Shown: positions 17,316-26,499 of the stretch, piece after piece
How positions within the stretch are numbered: the stretch's first letter is position 1
How the letters are laid out: every line of letters starts with the position of its first letter
Source of the DNA: an uncultured Bacilli bacterium
GTDB lineage: Bacteria > Bacillota_I > Bacilli_A > RFN20 > CAG-449
Direction of reading: 5' to 3'
Length of the DNA stretch: 64,000 nucleotides
Assembly (NCBI GenBank): GCA_944332075.1
Contig: CALVJL010000002.1
Location: forward strand, 1 to 64,000
Position numbers and translations under genes: made by a program
Notes under the pieces: model-generated
The model's database searches: none
Told to the model about the DNA's origin: nothing
What the model saw: only the letters and a program-made list of their open reading frames with translations

Positions 17316-17456
17316 CGCATATGCGCATGCGCGAAAGTTTTTACTAGGCGCTAATTAATTCAAAAAATATAGTTATTGCCTAGTGCAATCGCAAAAAAAC
17401 TAATATCTTAGATTAATTCTAAAAATCTAATATAAATTATCTTTGTTTTAGCGCCT
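17316..17456. promoter_or_regulatory. divergent control region with nested inverted repeats (lipoprotein operon / suf)
   Basis: Two overlapping perfect 10-bp palindromes lie at 17316-17325 (CGCATATGCG) and 17323-17332 (GCGCATGCGC). ACTAGGC (17343-17349) is inverted as GCCTAGT (17378-17384). AGGCGCTAA (17346-17354) is inverted as TTAGCGCCT (17448-17456), which sits in the suf promoter spacer. TTAGATT (17408-17414) is inverted as AATCTAA (17424-17430). These look like operator sites for one or more regulators; which ones is unknown. Confidence 0.55.
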
Positions 17457-17471
17457 TTGTTGTAGTAGAAT
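17443..17471 (+). promoter_or_regulatory. suf operon promoter
   Basis: TTGTTT and TAGAAT are separated by 17 bp. The inverted-repeat half TTAGCGCCT overlaps the spacer, a position where a bound repressor would block RNA polymerase. AGGAGGT follows before the sufC GTG start. Confidence 0.6.
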
Positions 17472-17495
17472 ATTGACGCTTAGGAGGTAACAACA

Positions 17496-18317
17496 GTGCA
17501 AGAATTAGTTATCAAAAATCTCCATGTTAGCGTGGAAGGAAAAGAAATATTAAAAGGTGTAAACCTTGTTATAAACAAAAAAGATAATGTGGCATTATTA
17601 GGTCCTAATGGACACGGTAAATCTACATTGCTTGCCGCCATTATGGGAAATCCAAAATATGAGGTCACCAAAGGTGAAATTCTTATAGATGGAAAAGATG
17701 TTCTCAAGATGAGCGTCGATGAGAGAAGCAAAAACGGCATATTCTTGGCTATGCAATATCCACCAGAAGTTCCAGGTGTTGTCAATGCTGATTTCTTAAA
17801 ATCGGCTATCAATGCTCACCGCGATCAACCAATTAAATTATTTGAGTTTTATCGTGACTTAGATAGAATCTGCAAAGAGATGAATATTCCTTTAGATTTA
17901 GCTAATCGTTTCCTCAACGAAGGATTTTCTGGCGGTGAAAAAAAGAGAAATGAAATTTTGCAGATGATGCTTTTAAAACCTGATTTTGCAATGCTTGATG
18001 AAATTGATTCTGGACTTGATGTCGATGCGATTAATATTGTCTCAAAAGCGATTAATGAACTAGAAAAAAATGATATGTCATTTTTGATTGTTAGCCATTA
18101 TGCTAGACTCTATGAATTAATTCATCCGACAAGAGCTGCTATCATGATTAATGGCAGAATTGTTCTTGAAGGTGATACATCATTAATTGAAAAGATTGAT
18201 AAAGAAGGGTATGAGTTCTTAAAGAAAGAATACAACATCAATATCAAGAAAGAAGAGTCTCCGGTTATGAATTCTGTTTCACTTGGTTCATGTGCCGTAA
18301 AACAGACAATTAAATAG
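17496..18317 (+). CDS. sufC: SufC, Fe-S cluster assembly ATPase, 273 aa
   Basis: ABC-type ATPase of the SufBCD scaffold. Walker A is GPNGHGKS (36-43), the signature is FSGGEKKRNE, Walker B is AMLDEIDSGLD, and the switch His lies in VSHYARL. These match SufC, including the family-specific EIDSGLD. Start codon is GTG with AGGAGGT 7-8 bp upstream. It carries a ~25-residue C-terminal tail beyond the usual end. It is first in sufCDSUB, the Firmicute gene order. It acts in the cytosol to build [4Fe-4S] clusters, which the hydrogenases in this window need. Confidence 0.97.
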   Translation: MQELVIKNLHVSVEGKEILKGVNLVINKKDNVALLGPNGHGKSTLLAAIMGNPKYEVTKGEILIDGKDVLKMSVDERSKNGIFLAMQYPPEVPGVVNADFLKSAINAHRDQPIKLFEFYRDLDRICKEMNIPLDLANRFLNEGFSGGEKKRNEILQMMLLKPDFAMLDEIDSGLDVDAINIVSKAINELEKNDMSFLIVSHYARLYELIHPTRAAIMINGRIVLEGDTSLIEKIDKEGYEFLKKEYNINIKKEESPVMNSVSLGSCAVKQTIK

Positions 18318-18327
18318 GTGATATCAA

Positions 18328-19158
18328 ATGAAAGTCATTAATATTTCTCATTTGGTTAATGAAGAAGACAACACCTTAACTTTAGAAATTAGCAATAATC
18401 AAACCGGTGAGGTGAAAGTTGATTGGCATGATTTGCCGGCAAGTGAAAATTATCACTTAGTTACTGGTGATAATACTAATCTTGAAATCTTAGAACTGAA
18501 CGAAAAAAATAGTCATGTCATATATGATATTGGTGAAAATTCCAAGGTTAAGTTAAATATATTTAATAGCGTACAAGGTGAATCTTTAACAAGAGAATTT
18601 AACATTCAGGCGAACGCATCTTTAGAAGTTGCTTTTGCTGATTTTTCTGTTGGCGATAAATCGCTCAAAGTTGACGCTAATCTTTTAAGCGAAGGTGCTA
18701 GCATCTATTGGCACCTAGCTACTATTTCTGAAAAAAATGATAAGAAAAATTTTGTAATCAATTTTAATCATTTAGCTGGCAATACTTTTGCTAAAATGGA
18801 AAATTATGGTGTTGCAAAAGATACTTCTACTTTGAATTTTTTAGGAAACGCAAAAATCTTTAAAGGATCCAAAGGCTCTTCAACAAATCAACTTGCTAAA
18901 ATATTAGTCTTTGATAAAGGTGTTCACGCTAAAGCATCTCCAATGCTCTGCATTGATGAAAATGATGTTAAAGCTTTCCATGGAGCTAGTGAAGGACAAA
19001 TCAATAAAGATCATATTTTCTACTTGATGTCTAGGGGTGTTAGCGAGGCTGAAGCAAAAAAATTAATCACCTATGGTTATCTATATCCAATTATTCAAAC
19101 ATTTAGTGAAGAAGATATTAAAAATGCAATTGTCGATTGCATTACGAAAAGAGTGTAA
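18328..19158 (+). CDS. sufD: SufD-like scaffold protein, short form, 276 aa
   Basis: Right-handed beta-helix core shared by SufB and SufD, with the C-terminal HGASEGQINKDHIFYLMSRGVSEAEAKKLI motif (about 218-248) that docks SufC. It is much shorter than typical SufD (over 400 aa). The N-terminal helical domain is missing and only the core and C-terminal helices remain. GGTGAT precedes the ATG, which lies 10 bp after sufC. The short form suggests a minimal scaffold, as seen in streamlined genomes, rather than a broken gene, since the frame is clean. Confidence 0.9.
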   Translation: MKVINISHLVNEEDNTLTLEISNNQTGEVKVDWHDLPASENYHLVTGDNTNLEILELNEKNSHVIYDIGENSKVKLNIFNSVQGESLTREFNIQANASLEVAFADFSVGDKSLKVDANLLSEGASIYWHLATISEKNDKKNFVINFNHLAGNTFAKMENYGVAKDTSTLNFLGNAKIFKGSKGSSTNQLAKILVFDKGVHAKASPMLCIDENDVKAFHGASEGQINKDHIFYLMSRGVSEAEAKKLITYGYLYPIIQTFSEEDIKNAIVDCITKRV

Positions 19159-19160
19159 TT

Positions 19161-20390
19161 ATGGTTGATTTTAATGAATTAAGAAAAGATTTTCCGATGC
19201 TTAACGGAAAAATAATGCAAAAACATCCATTAGTATATTTTGACAATGCTGCTACATCATTAAAACCTTATCAAGTTATCAATGCAGAAATGGATTATTA
19301 CTGCAACTACTGCGCAAATGAACACCGCGGGGATTACGATATTGCACATCGCGTTGACGTTGAATATGAAAATGTTAGAAATAAAGTAGCAAAGTTCATC
19401 AATTGTGAATCAAGAGAGGTTGTTTTTACTTCTGGTGCTTCAATGTCGTTAAATATGGTTGCTCATGGCTATGCTTTACAGAATTTAACTGCTGATGATG
19501 AAATTCTTATCACTGATGCCGAACATGCTTCAAATGTTCTTCCATGGTTCAAGGTCGCGGAAACTATTCACTGCAAAATTGGCTACATCGATTTAGATAA
19601 AGAAGGACGCGTGACTATCGAAAATTTAAAAAAGGCATTAAATCCGCATGTTAAAATCGTTGCTTTAGCCCAAGTTACTAATGTTTTAGGGTATTCAATT
19701 GATATTAAGGAATTTGCAAAAGTAATCCACCAAAACGGAGCAATTTTCGTTGTCGATGGAGCACAATCAGTTCCGCATATGAAAGTTGATGTTAAGGATG
19801 CTGATATTGATTTCTTAGCTTTCTCCGGACATAAAATGTGCGGACCGACCGGTATTGGTGTTCTATACGGTAAATATGATTTGCTTGATAAAATGGATCC
19901 TTTAATGACTGGCGGTGGAATGAATACTCGCTTTGATACCTGCGGATATATTGGCTATCAATATCCACCTTTAAAATTTGAGGCGGGAACGCAGAATATT
20001 GCCGGTGTCATCGGTTTAGGTGCCGCTATTGATTATTTAGAAAAAATCGGTATGGATAATATCGAAAAACGCGAAAAAGAATTAAAAGAATACGCTATTA
20101 GCAAATTGAGCAAATTAGATAATATTATCGTCTATAACGCTACTTCTGAATCAGGTATTATTGCATTTAATGTTAAAGATGTCTTTGCTCAAGATACAGC
20201 GACTTTATTAAATTCATATGGTGTTGCTGTTAGAAGCGGCAATCACTGCGCAAAAATACTTAATGAATTTTTAAAAACGGATGCAACAGTCCGGGCTTCT
20301 TTATATTTTTACAATACATTTGAAGAAATTGATGCTTTCGTTGAAGCATGCAAGAAAGGTGGTGACTTCTTAGATGCCTATTTCAATTAA
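19161..20390 (+). CDS. sufS: SufS cysteine desulfurase, 409 aa
   Basis: Class V PLP enzyme that removes sulfur from L-cysteine for Fe-S assembly. The PLP Lys lies in FSGHKMCGPTGIG (about 222-234), and the catalytic Cys lies in VRSGNHCAKIL near residue 363. The N-terminus (FPML...YFDNAATS.KP) is typical. The ATG at 19161 begins MVDFNELRKDFPML as in relatives; an upstream in-frame start would overlap sufD. Group II desulfurases transfer sulfur to SufU, encoded next. Confidence 0.96.
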   Translation: MVDFNELRKDFPMLNGKIMQKHPLVYFDNAATSLKPYQVINAEMDYYCNYCANEHRGDYDIAHRVDVEYENVRNKVAKFINCESREVVFTSGASMSLNMVAHGYALQNLTADDEILITDAEHASNVLPWFKVAETIHCKIGYIDLDKEGRVTIENLKKALNPHVKIVALAQVTNVLGYSIDIKEFAKVIHQNGAIFVVDGAQSVPHMKVDVKDADIDFLAFSGHKMCGPTGIGVLYGKYDLLDKMDPLMTGGGMNTRFDTCGYIGYQYPPLKFEAGTQNIAGVIGLGAAIDYLEKIGMDNIEKREKELKEYAISKLSKLDNIIVYNATSESGIIAFNVKDVFAQDTATLLNSYGVAVRSGNHCAKILNEFLKTDATVRASLYFYNTFEEIDAFVEACKKGGDFLDAYFN

Positions 20391-20805
20391 TGAAATGATG
20401 ATGCGGGAAATTATTATGGATCACTATACCCATCCGCGTAATCGCCGTGAAGGTGATGCATCATATAAGACTATTTATATGGATTCAGATTCTTGCATCG
20501 ATAAAATTTATGTTCAGGCTAAGATTGAAAATGGTATTCTTGTCGATGTCTGCTTTCATGGTGTGGGATGTGCTATTTCCATAGCTTCTACTTCTATCAT
20601 GACAGAACTTTTAAAAGGAAAAACCATTTCAGAAGCTGAAAATATTATTAAAAATTATTTAGCTATGATTCACGAAGAACCATATGATGCGGATGTTCTT
20701 GATGAGGCTATTGTTTTTATGAATACTTCTAAGCAAGCTGCAAGAATTAAATGTGCCACTATTGGTTTTAACGGAATGGAAAAGCTTTTGAAAGGAGATA
20801 AATAA
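20374..20805 (+). CDS. sufU: SufU sulfur-transfer protein, 143 aa
   Basis: Zinc-bound sulfurtransferase that takes persulfide from SufS. It carries the start YTHPRNRRE, the three ligand-type Cys positions ([23 protein letters not shown]) and the SufU-type insert missing in IscU. The ATG overlaps sufS by 17 bp, with AAAGGTGG upstream. It is separate from any NifU-like scaffold and supports a Firmicute-type SUF pathway. Confidence 0.94.
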   Translation: MPISINEMMMREIIMDHYTHPRNRREGDASYKTIYMDSDSCIDKIYVQAKIENGILVDVCFHGVGCAISIASTSIMTELLKGKTISEAENIIKNYLAMIHEEPYDADVLDEAIVFMNTSKQAARIKCATIGFNGMEKLLKGDK

Positions 20806-22184
20806 TGGATCAAGAATACAAATATGGGTTTAAAAATGATGATGTATCTATTATCAAAACTCCTAAAGGTTTAAACAAGCAGGTTGTCAGAGAAATTTCT
20901 GCTTTAAAAAATGAGCCGGAATGGATGCTAGATTTCCGCCTTAAAGCTCTCGATTTTTTCTTAAAATCACCGCTTCCTAAATTTGGACCCGATCTTTCAT
21001 CTTTAGATTTTAATTCCTACACTTATTTTATTCGTTCGACTAAACACGTTGAAAAAAGCTGGGATGAAGTTCCTGATACTATTAAGCAAACTTTCCAAAA
21101 ATTAGGAATTCCTGAGGCTGAACAAAAATATTTAGCTGGTGTCTCAACGCAATATGAATCGGAAGTTGTTTATCATAATATGCTTAAGGAAGTTGAAGAG
21201 AAAGGAGTTATTTTCCTCGATACTGATACAGCTTTAAAAACTTTCCCAGATCTTTTTAAAAAATATTTTAATACGGTCGTTAATTACCGCGATAATAAAT
21301 TCTCCGCGCTTAACGGAGCAGTTTGGTCGGGTGGCTCATTCATTTATGTTCCTAAGGGAGTTAAATTAGAAAAACCATTACAATCTTATTTCCGCATCAA
21401 TAATGAAAAGATGGGACAATTTGAACGTACCTTAATCATTGTTGATGAAGGGGCAGATGTTCACTATGTTGAGGGATGTACCGCGCCGATATATTCAACA
21501 GAATCTTTACATGCTGCTGTCGTCGAAATTATTGTTGAAAAAGGCGGACACTGCCGATATTCAACAATTCAAAACTGGTCTAATAACATTATCAATTTAG
21601 TTACTAAGAGAGCTAAAGTTGAAGAAAACGGCTTTATGGAATGGATTGACGGGAATATTGGATCGCAAATTAATATGAAATATCCTTGCTGCATTCTTAA
21701 TGGACGCGGCGCAAAAGGAGACTGCATTTCTATTGCTGTCGCTGATAAAGGACAATATCAAGATGCAGGAGCAAAGATGATTCATTTAGCTCCAGAAACC
21801 ACATCTACTATTATTTCAAAATCAATTGTTAAAAATGGAGGAAGGGCTAATTATCGCGGAAGAGTTGTGCTCGGACCTAATGCGGAAAACTCGAAAGCGC
21901 ATATTGAATGTGATACTTTGATTCTTGATGATATTTCTTCTTCAGATACTATTCCTAGTAATGAGATTAGCAACAATACTTCATATCTTGAACATGAAGC
22001 AACTGTTAGTAAAATCAATGATGATCAATTGTTTTATTTGATGTCGAAAGGTTTAAGCAAGCAAGAAGCTACCCAAATGATTATTATGGGATTCATCGAA
22101 CCGTTCTCTAAAGAATTGCCGATGGAATATGCTGTCGAACTCAATCGCTTAATTAAAATGGATATGGAAGGCAGTATTGGTTAA
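20805..22184 (+). CDS. sufB: SufB Fe-S scaffold protein, 459 aa
   Basis: Main scaffold subunit of SufBCD. It shows the full SufB profile, including an N-terminal helical region, [46 protein letters not shown] (cluster-site Cys region), [19 protein letters not shown], and the SufC-docking [18 protein letters not shown]. Length is normal. The start overlaps the sufU stop (TAATG). It is the last suf gene; mnmG follows after 1 bp, so read-through into the tRNA-modification genes is likely. Confidence 0.97.
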   Translation: MDQEYKYGFKNDDVSIIKTPKGLNKQVVREISALKNEPEWMLDFRLKALDFFLKSPLPKFGPDLSSLDFNSYTYFIRSTKHVEKSWDEVPDTIKQTFQKLGIPEAEQKYLAGVSTQYESEVVYHNMLKEVEEKGVIFLDTDTALKTFPDLFKKYFNTVVNYRDNKFSALNGAVWSGGSFIYVPKGVKLEKPLQSYFRINNEKMGQFERTLIIVDEGADVHYVEGCTAPIYSTESLHAAVVEIIVEKGGHCRYSTIQNWSNNIINLVTKRAKVEENGFMEWIDGNIGSQINMKYPCCILNGRGAKGDCISIAVADKGQYQDAGAKMIHLAPETTSTIISKSIVKNGGRANYRGRVVLGPNAENSKAHIECDTLILDDISSSDTIPSNEISNNTSYLEHEATVSKINDDQLFYLMSKGLSKQEATQMIIMGFIEPFSKELPMEYAVELNRLIKMDMEGSIG

Positions 22185-22185
22185 T

Positions 22186-24051
22186 ATGAATTACGATTAT
22201 GATATCATTGTCGTCGGCGGCGGGCACGCGGGAATGGAAGCCGCTTTCGCTTCAGCGCATATGGGCTTAAAAACCCTTTTGATAACATTAAATTTTAAAA
22301 AAATTTCAAATATGCCGTGCAATCCTTCTATCGGTGGATCGGCTAAAGGTATCGTCGTTAGAGAAGTTGATGCTTTAGGCGGTATGATGGGAATTTGCGC
22401 TGATGAAGGAGCATTACAGATTAAATTTCTTAACACTGGTAAGGGACCTGGTGTTCAATGTCTTCGCGCTCAAGAGGATAAATTAAATTATCCGCGCGTT
22501 GTGCAAAGATATGCTTTTAACACACCAAATTTAACATTAAAAGAAGGTATGGTCATCGATTTACTTCACGATGATGAAAAGGTTTTCGGTGTTCGCTTAA
22601 AAGACCAAGATATCTATTCTAAAGCGGTTATTTTAACAACTGGAACCTATATGGAAAGTCAAATTTTAGTCGGTCATACTTCGCGCGAAGCTGGACCTGA
22701 TGGAGAAAAGGCTTCTAAGGGATTATCACCAAAACTAAGTGAGATGGGGATTAAAATTTTACGTCTCAAAACAGGAACTCCTCAAAGAATTAAAAGTTCA
22801 TCTATTGATTATGATGTCTTAACTCCTCAATACGGAATGGAAGGAAATCTTTGCTTTTCCTATACTCACGATCATTCATTGCCTTTAAACAAACAAATTC
22901 TTTGTTATTTAACTTATACTAATGCAAAAACCCATCAATTAATCCGTGATCACTTAAAAGAATCGGCAATGTATGGGGGAATGGTAACTGGTGTTGGACC
23001 GCGTTACTGCCCATCTATTGAAGATAAGATTGTTCGTTTTGCTGATAAAGAAAGACATCAATTATTTCTTGAACCAGAATCTTTAGAGACAGATTCAATT
23101 TATTTGCAAGGCTTTTCAACTTCAATGCCAGAAGACATTCAGCTTCAGATGGTTCATTCTTTAAAAGGACTTGAACATGCTGAAATTTTAAAGTATGCTT
23201 ATGCAATCGAATATGATGCTATTTATCCAACTCAATTTGATCCTTGTTTAATGGTTAAGCGTTGGCCAGGTCTTTATTGCGGCGGACAAATTTGCGGTAC
23301 ATCCGGATATGAAGAAGCTGCCGGATTAGGTTTAATGGCAGGTATCAATGCTGCGTTAAAAATTTTAGGAAAAGAACCTCTCATTCTAAAAAGAGATGAA
23401 GCTTATATCGGAGTTATGATTGATGATTTGATTAATAAAGGCACGAAGGAGCCATATCGCCTATTATCATCACGCGCGGAATACCGGCTTTTGATGAGAC
23501 ATGATAATGCTGATTTACGCCTTACTGAATACGGGCATAAAATTGGCTTAATCCCAGATGAAAGATATAATAAATTTGTTTCTAAATGTGAAAATATCAG
23601 CAAAAATAAAGAAATCCTTGAAAAGACAATTTTATCTGGAAAACCTGAAGTTGCTGAAAAAGTATCTAAAATTATCCATAGTGATTTTAAAGGTGGAGTA
23701 TCATTAGCTTTGCTTTTAAAACGACCAGAAGTGAAATATGCTGATATTAAACAATTTGCTGATTTATTACCTTTAGATAAAACCGGCGAAGAGCAATTAG
23801 AAATAATGGTAAAATACGAAGGATATATCGATAAAGAAAAGAAGGAAGCTGAACGCATGCGGAAACTTGAGGAATTAAAAATCCCGAGAAATTTCGTCTA
23901 TAAACACTTAGATGGTTTAGCTTTAGAGGCGAGAGAAAAACTTGCTGAGGTCGATCCTCTAACGATTGGTCAAGCTTCGCGGATATCCGGGGTTAATCCT
24001 TCAGATATCGCATGCTTATTAATCCATATTAGGAGAGATAAAAATGACTAA
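22186..24051 (+). CDS. mnmG: MnmG (GidA), tRNA uridine-5-carboxymethylaminomethyl modification enzyme, 621 aa
   Basis: FAD-binding partner of MnmE that modifies wobble U34 of tRNAs. The dinucleotide-binding motif is IIVVGGGHAGMEAA (about 7-20), followed by NPSIGGSAKG, CGTSGYEEAAGQG-like CGTSGYEEAAGLG, and the C-terminal ASRISGVNPSDIACLLIH helical domain. Length is normal. The ATG at 22186 is chosen over an upstream TTG because it starts the FAD strand directly. It follows sufB and is coupled to rsmG, a common pairing. Confidence 0.97.
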   Translation: MNYDYDIIVVGGGHAGMEAAFASAHMGLKTLLITLNFKKISNMPCNPSIGGSAKGIVVREVDALGGMMGICADEGALQIKFLNTGKGPGVQCLRAQEDKLNYPRVVQRYAFNTPNLTLKEGMVIDLLHDDEKVFGVRLKDQDIYSKAVILTTGTYMESQILVGHTSREAGPDGEKASKGLSPKLSEMGIKILRLKTGTPQRIKSSSIDYDVLTPQYGMEGNLCFSYTHDHSLPLNKQILCYLTYTNAKTHQLIRDHLKESAMYGGMVTGVGPRYCPSIEDKIVRFADKERHQLFLEPESLETDSIYLQGFSTSMPEDIQLQMVHSLKGLEHAEILKYAYAIEYDAIYPTQFDPCLMVKRWPGLYCGGQICGTSGYEEAAGLGLMAGINAALKILGKEPLILKRDEAYIGVMIDDLINKGTKEPYRLLSSRAEYRLLMRHDNADLRLTEYGHKIGLIPDERYNKFVSKCENISKNKEILEKTILSGKPEVAEKVSKIIHSDFKGGVSLALLLKRPEVKYADIKQFADLLPLDKTGEEQLEIMVKYEGYIDKEKKEAERMRKLEELKIPRNFVYKHLDGLALEAREKLAEVDPLTIGQASRISGVNPSDIACLLIHIRRDKND

Positions 24052-24754
24052 GGAACAATTCTCACTTCTTCTTTCAGAAAATAATTTAATGCTTAGCCAA
24101 AATCAACTTAATCAATTAGATCAATACTTTTATCTTTTAATTGAAAAGAATAAGGTTATGAATTTAACCGGAATCACTGAAGAAGGAGAAGTCTACGAAA
24201 AACATTTTTATGATTCGTTACTTTTTACTTTCTCTGCTTTTTTTAAAAAAGAAGGAGCGAGTTTAATTGATGTTGGTAGCGGAGCAGGTTTTCCTGGGTT
24301 GGTTATCGCTATCTGCTATCCAAATTTAGATGTTACTTTACTTGAACCTTTAGGCAAACGCTGCAACTTTTTAAATGAAGTAATTTCTGCACTTAAACTA
24401 ATTAACGTAAAAGTTATTAATATGCGAAGCGAAGATTATGCGCTGACTAATCGCGAAAAATATGATTTCTGCGTATCTAGAGCTGTTGCCAGATTAAATA
24501 TCCTTCTTGAATTAATGATGCCTTTAATCAAGGTTGGAGGTATCTTTATTGCTTTAAAAGGCGATAAAGGCGATGAAGAATTATCAGAAGCAGCTAATGC
24601 TTTGAAAAAATTATCAGGAACAGTTATTGAAAAACAAGAAGTAACTTTGCCGACCAATCATGATAAAAGAATTAATATTTTTGTTAAAAAAGAAAAAGCA
24701 ACCGCGAATATTTACCCGCGGTTATATGCAAAAATAAAAAAGAAACCTTTATAA
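24044..24754 (+). CDS. rsmG: RsmG (GidB), 16S rRNA G527 N7-methyltransferase, 236 aa
   Basis: SAM-dependent methyltransferase of the 530 loop of 16S rRNA. It has MNLTGITEEGEVYEKHFYDSLLF, the SAM motif LIDVGSGAGFPGL (about 74-86), and SRAVARLNILLELMMPLIKVGG. The ATG overlaps the mnmG end by 8 bp. It closes the suf-mnmG-rsmG block, followed by a strong terminator. Confidence 0.96.
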   Translation: MTKEQFSLLLSENNLMLSQNQLNQLDQYFYLLIEKNKVMNLTGITEEGEVYEKHFYDSLLFTFSAFFKKEGASLIDVGSGAGFPGLVIAICYPNLDVTLLEPLGKRCNFLNEVISALKLINVKVINMRSEDYALTNREKYDFCVSRAVARLNILLELMMPLIKVGGIFIALKGDKGDEELSEAANALKKLSGTVIEKQEVTLPTNHDKRINIFVKKEKATANIYPRLYAKIKKKPL

Positions 24755-24757
24755 TAA

Positions 24758-24784
24758 AATCTCGGTTTTGCCGAGATTTTTTTG
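24758..24784 (+). terminator. terminator after rsmG
   Basis: AATCTCGG, loop TTTTG, CCGAGATT, then a T run. Confidence 0.9.
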
Positions 24785-24820
24785 CTTTAAATATAAAAAG
24801 TGCGATAAAATTAAAATATC

Positions 24821-24851
24821 ACCAATAAAATTTATGACTTTATTGTATTAA
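24821..24851 (+). promoter_or_regulatory. bipartite promoter-like motif upstream of the ECF sigma gene (copy 1)
   Basis: ACCAATAAAA, 12 bp, TTGTATTAA. The same two boxes with the same 12-bp spacing recur at 26437-26467 before the downstream lipoprotein gene. Box spacing suits -35 and -10 elements of an ECF sigma factor, so I read it as an autoregulated promoter. The TTGTATTAA box ends only 13 bp from the ATG, so the leader would be very short. Confidence 0.6.
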
Positions 24852-24864
24852 TAATAGGAGGGCT

Positions 24865-25374
24865 ATGGAGTTAGATGAAATTCTTTCCCAATTAAAAAAA
24901 GGGGATTACTCACACTTTCAAGAATTCTATAATCAGACAAGTAAGTCTCTCTTTTTCACCGCGTTGATGATTTTAAAAGACGAGCATCTCGCAAATGATA
25001 TCGTTCAGGAAAGCTATGTCAAAATGTTTCAAAATATTGACGCGCTTGATCCTAAACAAAAAATTAATTACTATCTTACGACTATTGCTAGAAATCTCGC
25101 AATCAATGAATACAACAAAAGAAAGAGAGAAATAACTGATGAAGAAATGCTTCTCTTAAAAACTGGAACTTATCATTTTTCAAAACTAAATGATGAATGC
25201 GAAGCGATTCTTAGTGTTCTTGATGAAGATATTGAACGCGAAATAGTTACTTACCATGTTTTATTTGAATATAAGTTTCGAGAAATTAGTCAATTAGTGG
25301 ATAAACCTTTAGGAACTGTTCTCTGGATTTATAACAAGGCGATTAAAAAGTTGCAAGAGAGGGTGATTCGATGA
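24865..25374 (+). CDS. ECF-type RNA polymerase sigma factor, 169 aa
   Basis: Region 2 (about 15-85) contains FYNQTSKSLFFTALMILKDEHLANDIVQESYVKMFQNI, the DxxQE-like core-binding and -10 contact segment. Region 4 (about 115-165) contains an HTH with FREISQLVDKPLGTVLWIYNKAIKKLQERV. Regions 1.1 and 3 are absent, as in ECF factors. AGGAGG lies upstream of the ATG. Its stop overlaps the anti-sigma start (ATGA), the usual sigma/anti-sigma coupling. Confidence 0.88.
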   Translation: MELDEILSQLKKGDYSHFQEFYNQTSKSLFFTALMILKDEHLANDIVQESYVKMFQNIDALDPKQKINYYLTTIARNLAINEYNKRKREITDEEMLLLKTGTYHFSKLNDECEAILSVLDEDIEREIVTYHVLFEYKFREISQLVDKPLGTVLWIYNKAIKKLQERVIR

Positions 25375-26405
25375 AGAAGCAAGAAGTAAAAGAAAAACTG
25401 AAACAAGCTTATGAGGAAATAAATGTTCCTTCTTTTGATGAAGGCTTGATTCAAAAACTTGAAGATGCGAGATTAAATCAAACAGTTTCACCAATTAAAA
25501 AGAAATTTGTTTTTCCTTGGAAGCCGGCAGCTTTACTTCTCGGTGCAGGGGTTGTAGCCGCGGTGATTTTTATTCCGTGGAACAGTAGTTCTCCAATCTC
25601 ATCAGTTCCAGGAAATGTTATCGAAGTAACTCGTGCGAAAAATGTTATTAGCAATGAAATTATGATTGCGGGATTATTGACCGATGAAGAAACTGGACAA
25701 ATTTATGCATTGAGAAAAGCGAGAAGTAATTCGGAAAACTATAAAGAATCAGTCAATTTAATCCACGAATATCTTTTATCTGGTGAATTACTATTAAATA
25801 AAAGTAATTTAAAGACAGAAATATTTTATAATGATAATCCAAATTATAATTACGATTATTTAATGGAAGTGAGTTATTCAGATGCGAATGATCATTTGAT
25901 GTATCAGTTTTATTATTCGGAAAGTAAAAGATATGAAAGCGATGAAGATGATTTTGATGAAATAAGTATTGATTTTGAAGGCGTTATGATTATTGATAAT
26001 CAAGAATATCAAGTATTTGGTCATCGCGAAAACGAAGAAAATGAAGAATATGAAGTTGAAACTAATATATCTTTTAATGGCGAGAAAATTCTAAAAGTTG
26101 AACAAGAAACAGAAATTAATGAAAATGAATATACTTATACTTATTATCAAAATAATCAACCGTTCCGCGAAGTAAGCCAAGAAGTTGAAACTGAAAATGG
26201 TCGAAGAGAAATGTCGATATCTGTAAAAGAAGGTAATAAGGAACAAGAATTTGAATTTACTTACTTAGATGATAATAAAATATCATGCGAATATTCATTA
26301 GAAGAAGGTGAATCGGAAACAGAAATTGAATTGATGATTACCGAGTATAATGATTATTATCTCTATCAGTCTAAAGGACGCGAAGATATTATCATTGATA
26401 AATAA
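25371..26405 (+). CDS. membrane anti-sigma-like protein with large outer domain, 344 aa
   Basis: An N-terminal cytosolic segment of about 45 residues (helical, charged) is followed by one transmembrane segment (about 48-67) and an acidic, beta-rich outer domain of about 270 residues. Position and overlap with the sigma gene make it the likely anti-sigma, although no zinc-binding HxxxCxxC motif is present. Residues about 140-320 align with the downstream lipoprotein (EGVMIIDNQEYQVFGH versus EGIVIHDDVTYSLVGE, KVEQETE versus TIEQESE). The outer domain probably senses something at the surface; the ligand is unknown. Confidence 0.72.
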   Translation: MKKQEVKEKLKQAYEEINVPSFDEGLIQKLEDARLNQTVSPIKKKFVFPWKPAALLLGAGVVAAVIFIPWNSSSPISSVPGNVIEVTRAKNVISNEIMIAGLLTDEETGQIYALRKARSNSENYKESVNLIHEYLLSGELLLNKSNLKTEIFYNDNPNYNYDYLMEVSYSDANDHLMYQFYYSESKRYESDEDDFDEISIDFEGVMIIDNQEYQVFGHRENEENEEYEVETNISFNGEKILKVEQETEINENEYTYTYYQNNQPFREVSQEVETENGRREMSISVKEGNKEQEFEFTYLDDNKISCEYSLEEGESETEIELMITEYNDYYLYQSKGREDIIIDK

Positions 26406-26430
26406 AAGTCAGAAATTTCTGACTTTTTTA
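26404..26430 (+). terminator. terminator after the sigma/anti-sigma pair
   Basis: AAAGTCAGAAA/TTTCTGACTTT, a perfect palindrome, followed by a T run. It separates the two-gene unit from the lipoprotein gene, which has its own promoter motif. Confidence 0.8.
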
Positions 26431-26436
26431 TTTTTT

Positions 26437-26467
26437 ACCAATAAAAAGGCTTTCTCGTTTGTATTAA
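26437..26467 (+). promoter_or_regulatory. bipartite promoter-like motif before the paralogous lipoprotein (copy 2)
   Basis: ACCAATAAAA, 12 bp, TTGTATTAA, identical in both boxes and spacing to 24821-24851, while the 12-bp spacer differs. The conservation is limited to the boxes, as expected of promoter elements. The lipoprotein ATG lies 32 bp downstream. Confidence 0.65.
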
Positions 26468-26499
26468 GGATGTAAAGAAAGAAATGAGGTATTTAAAAT

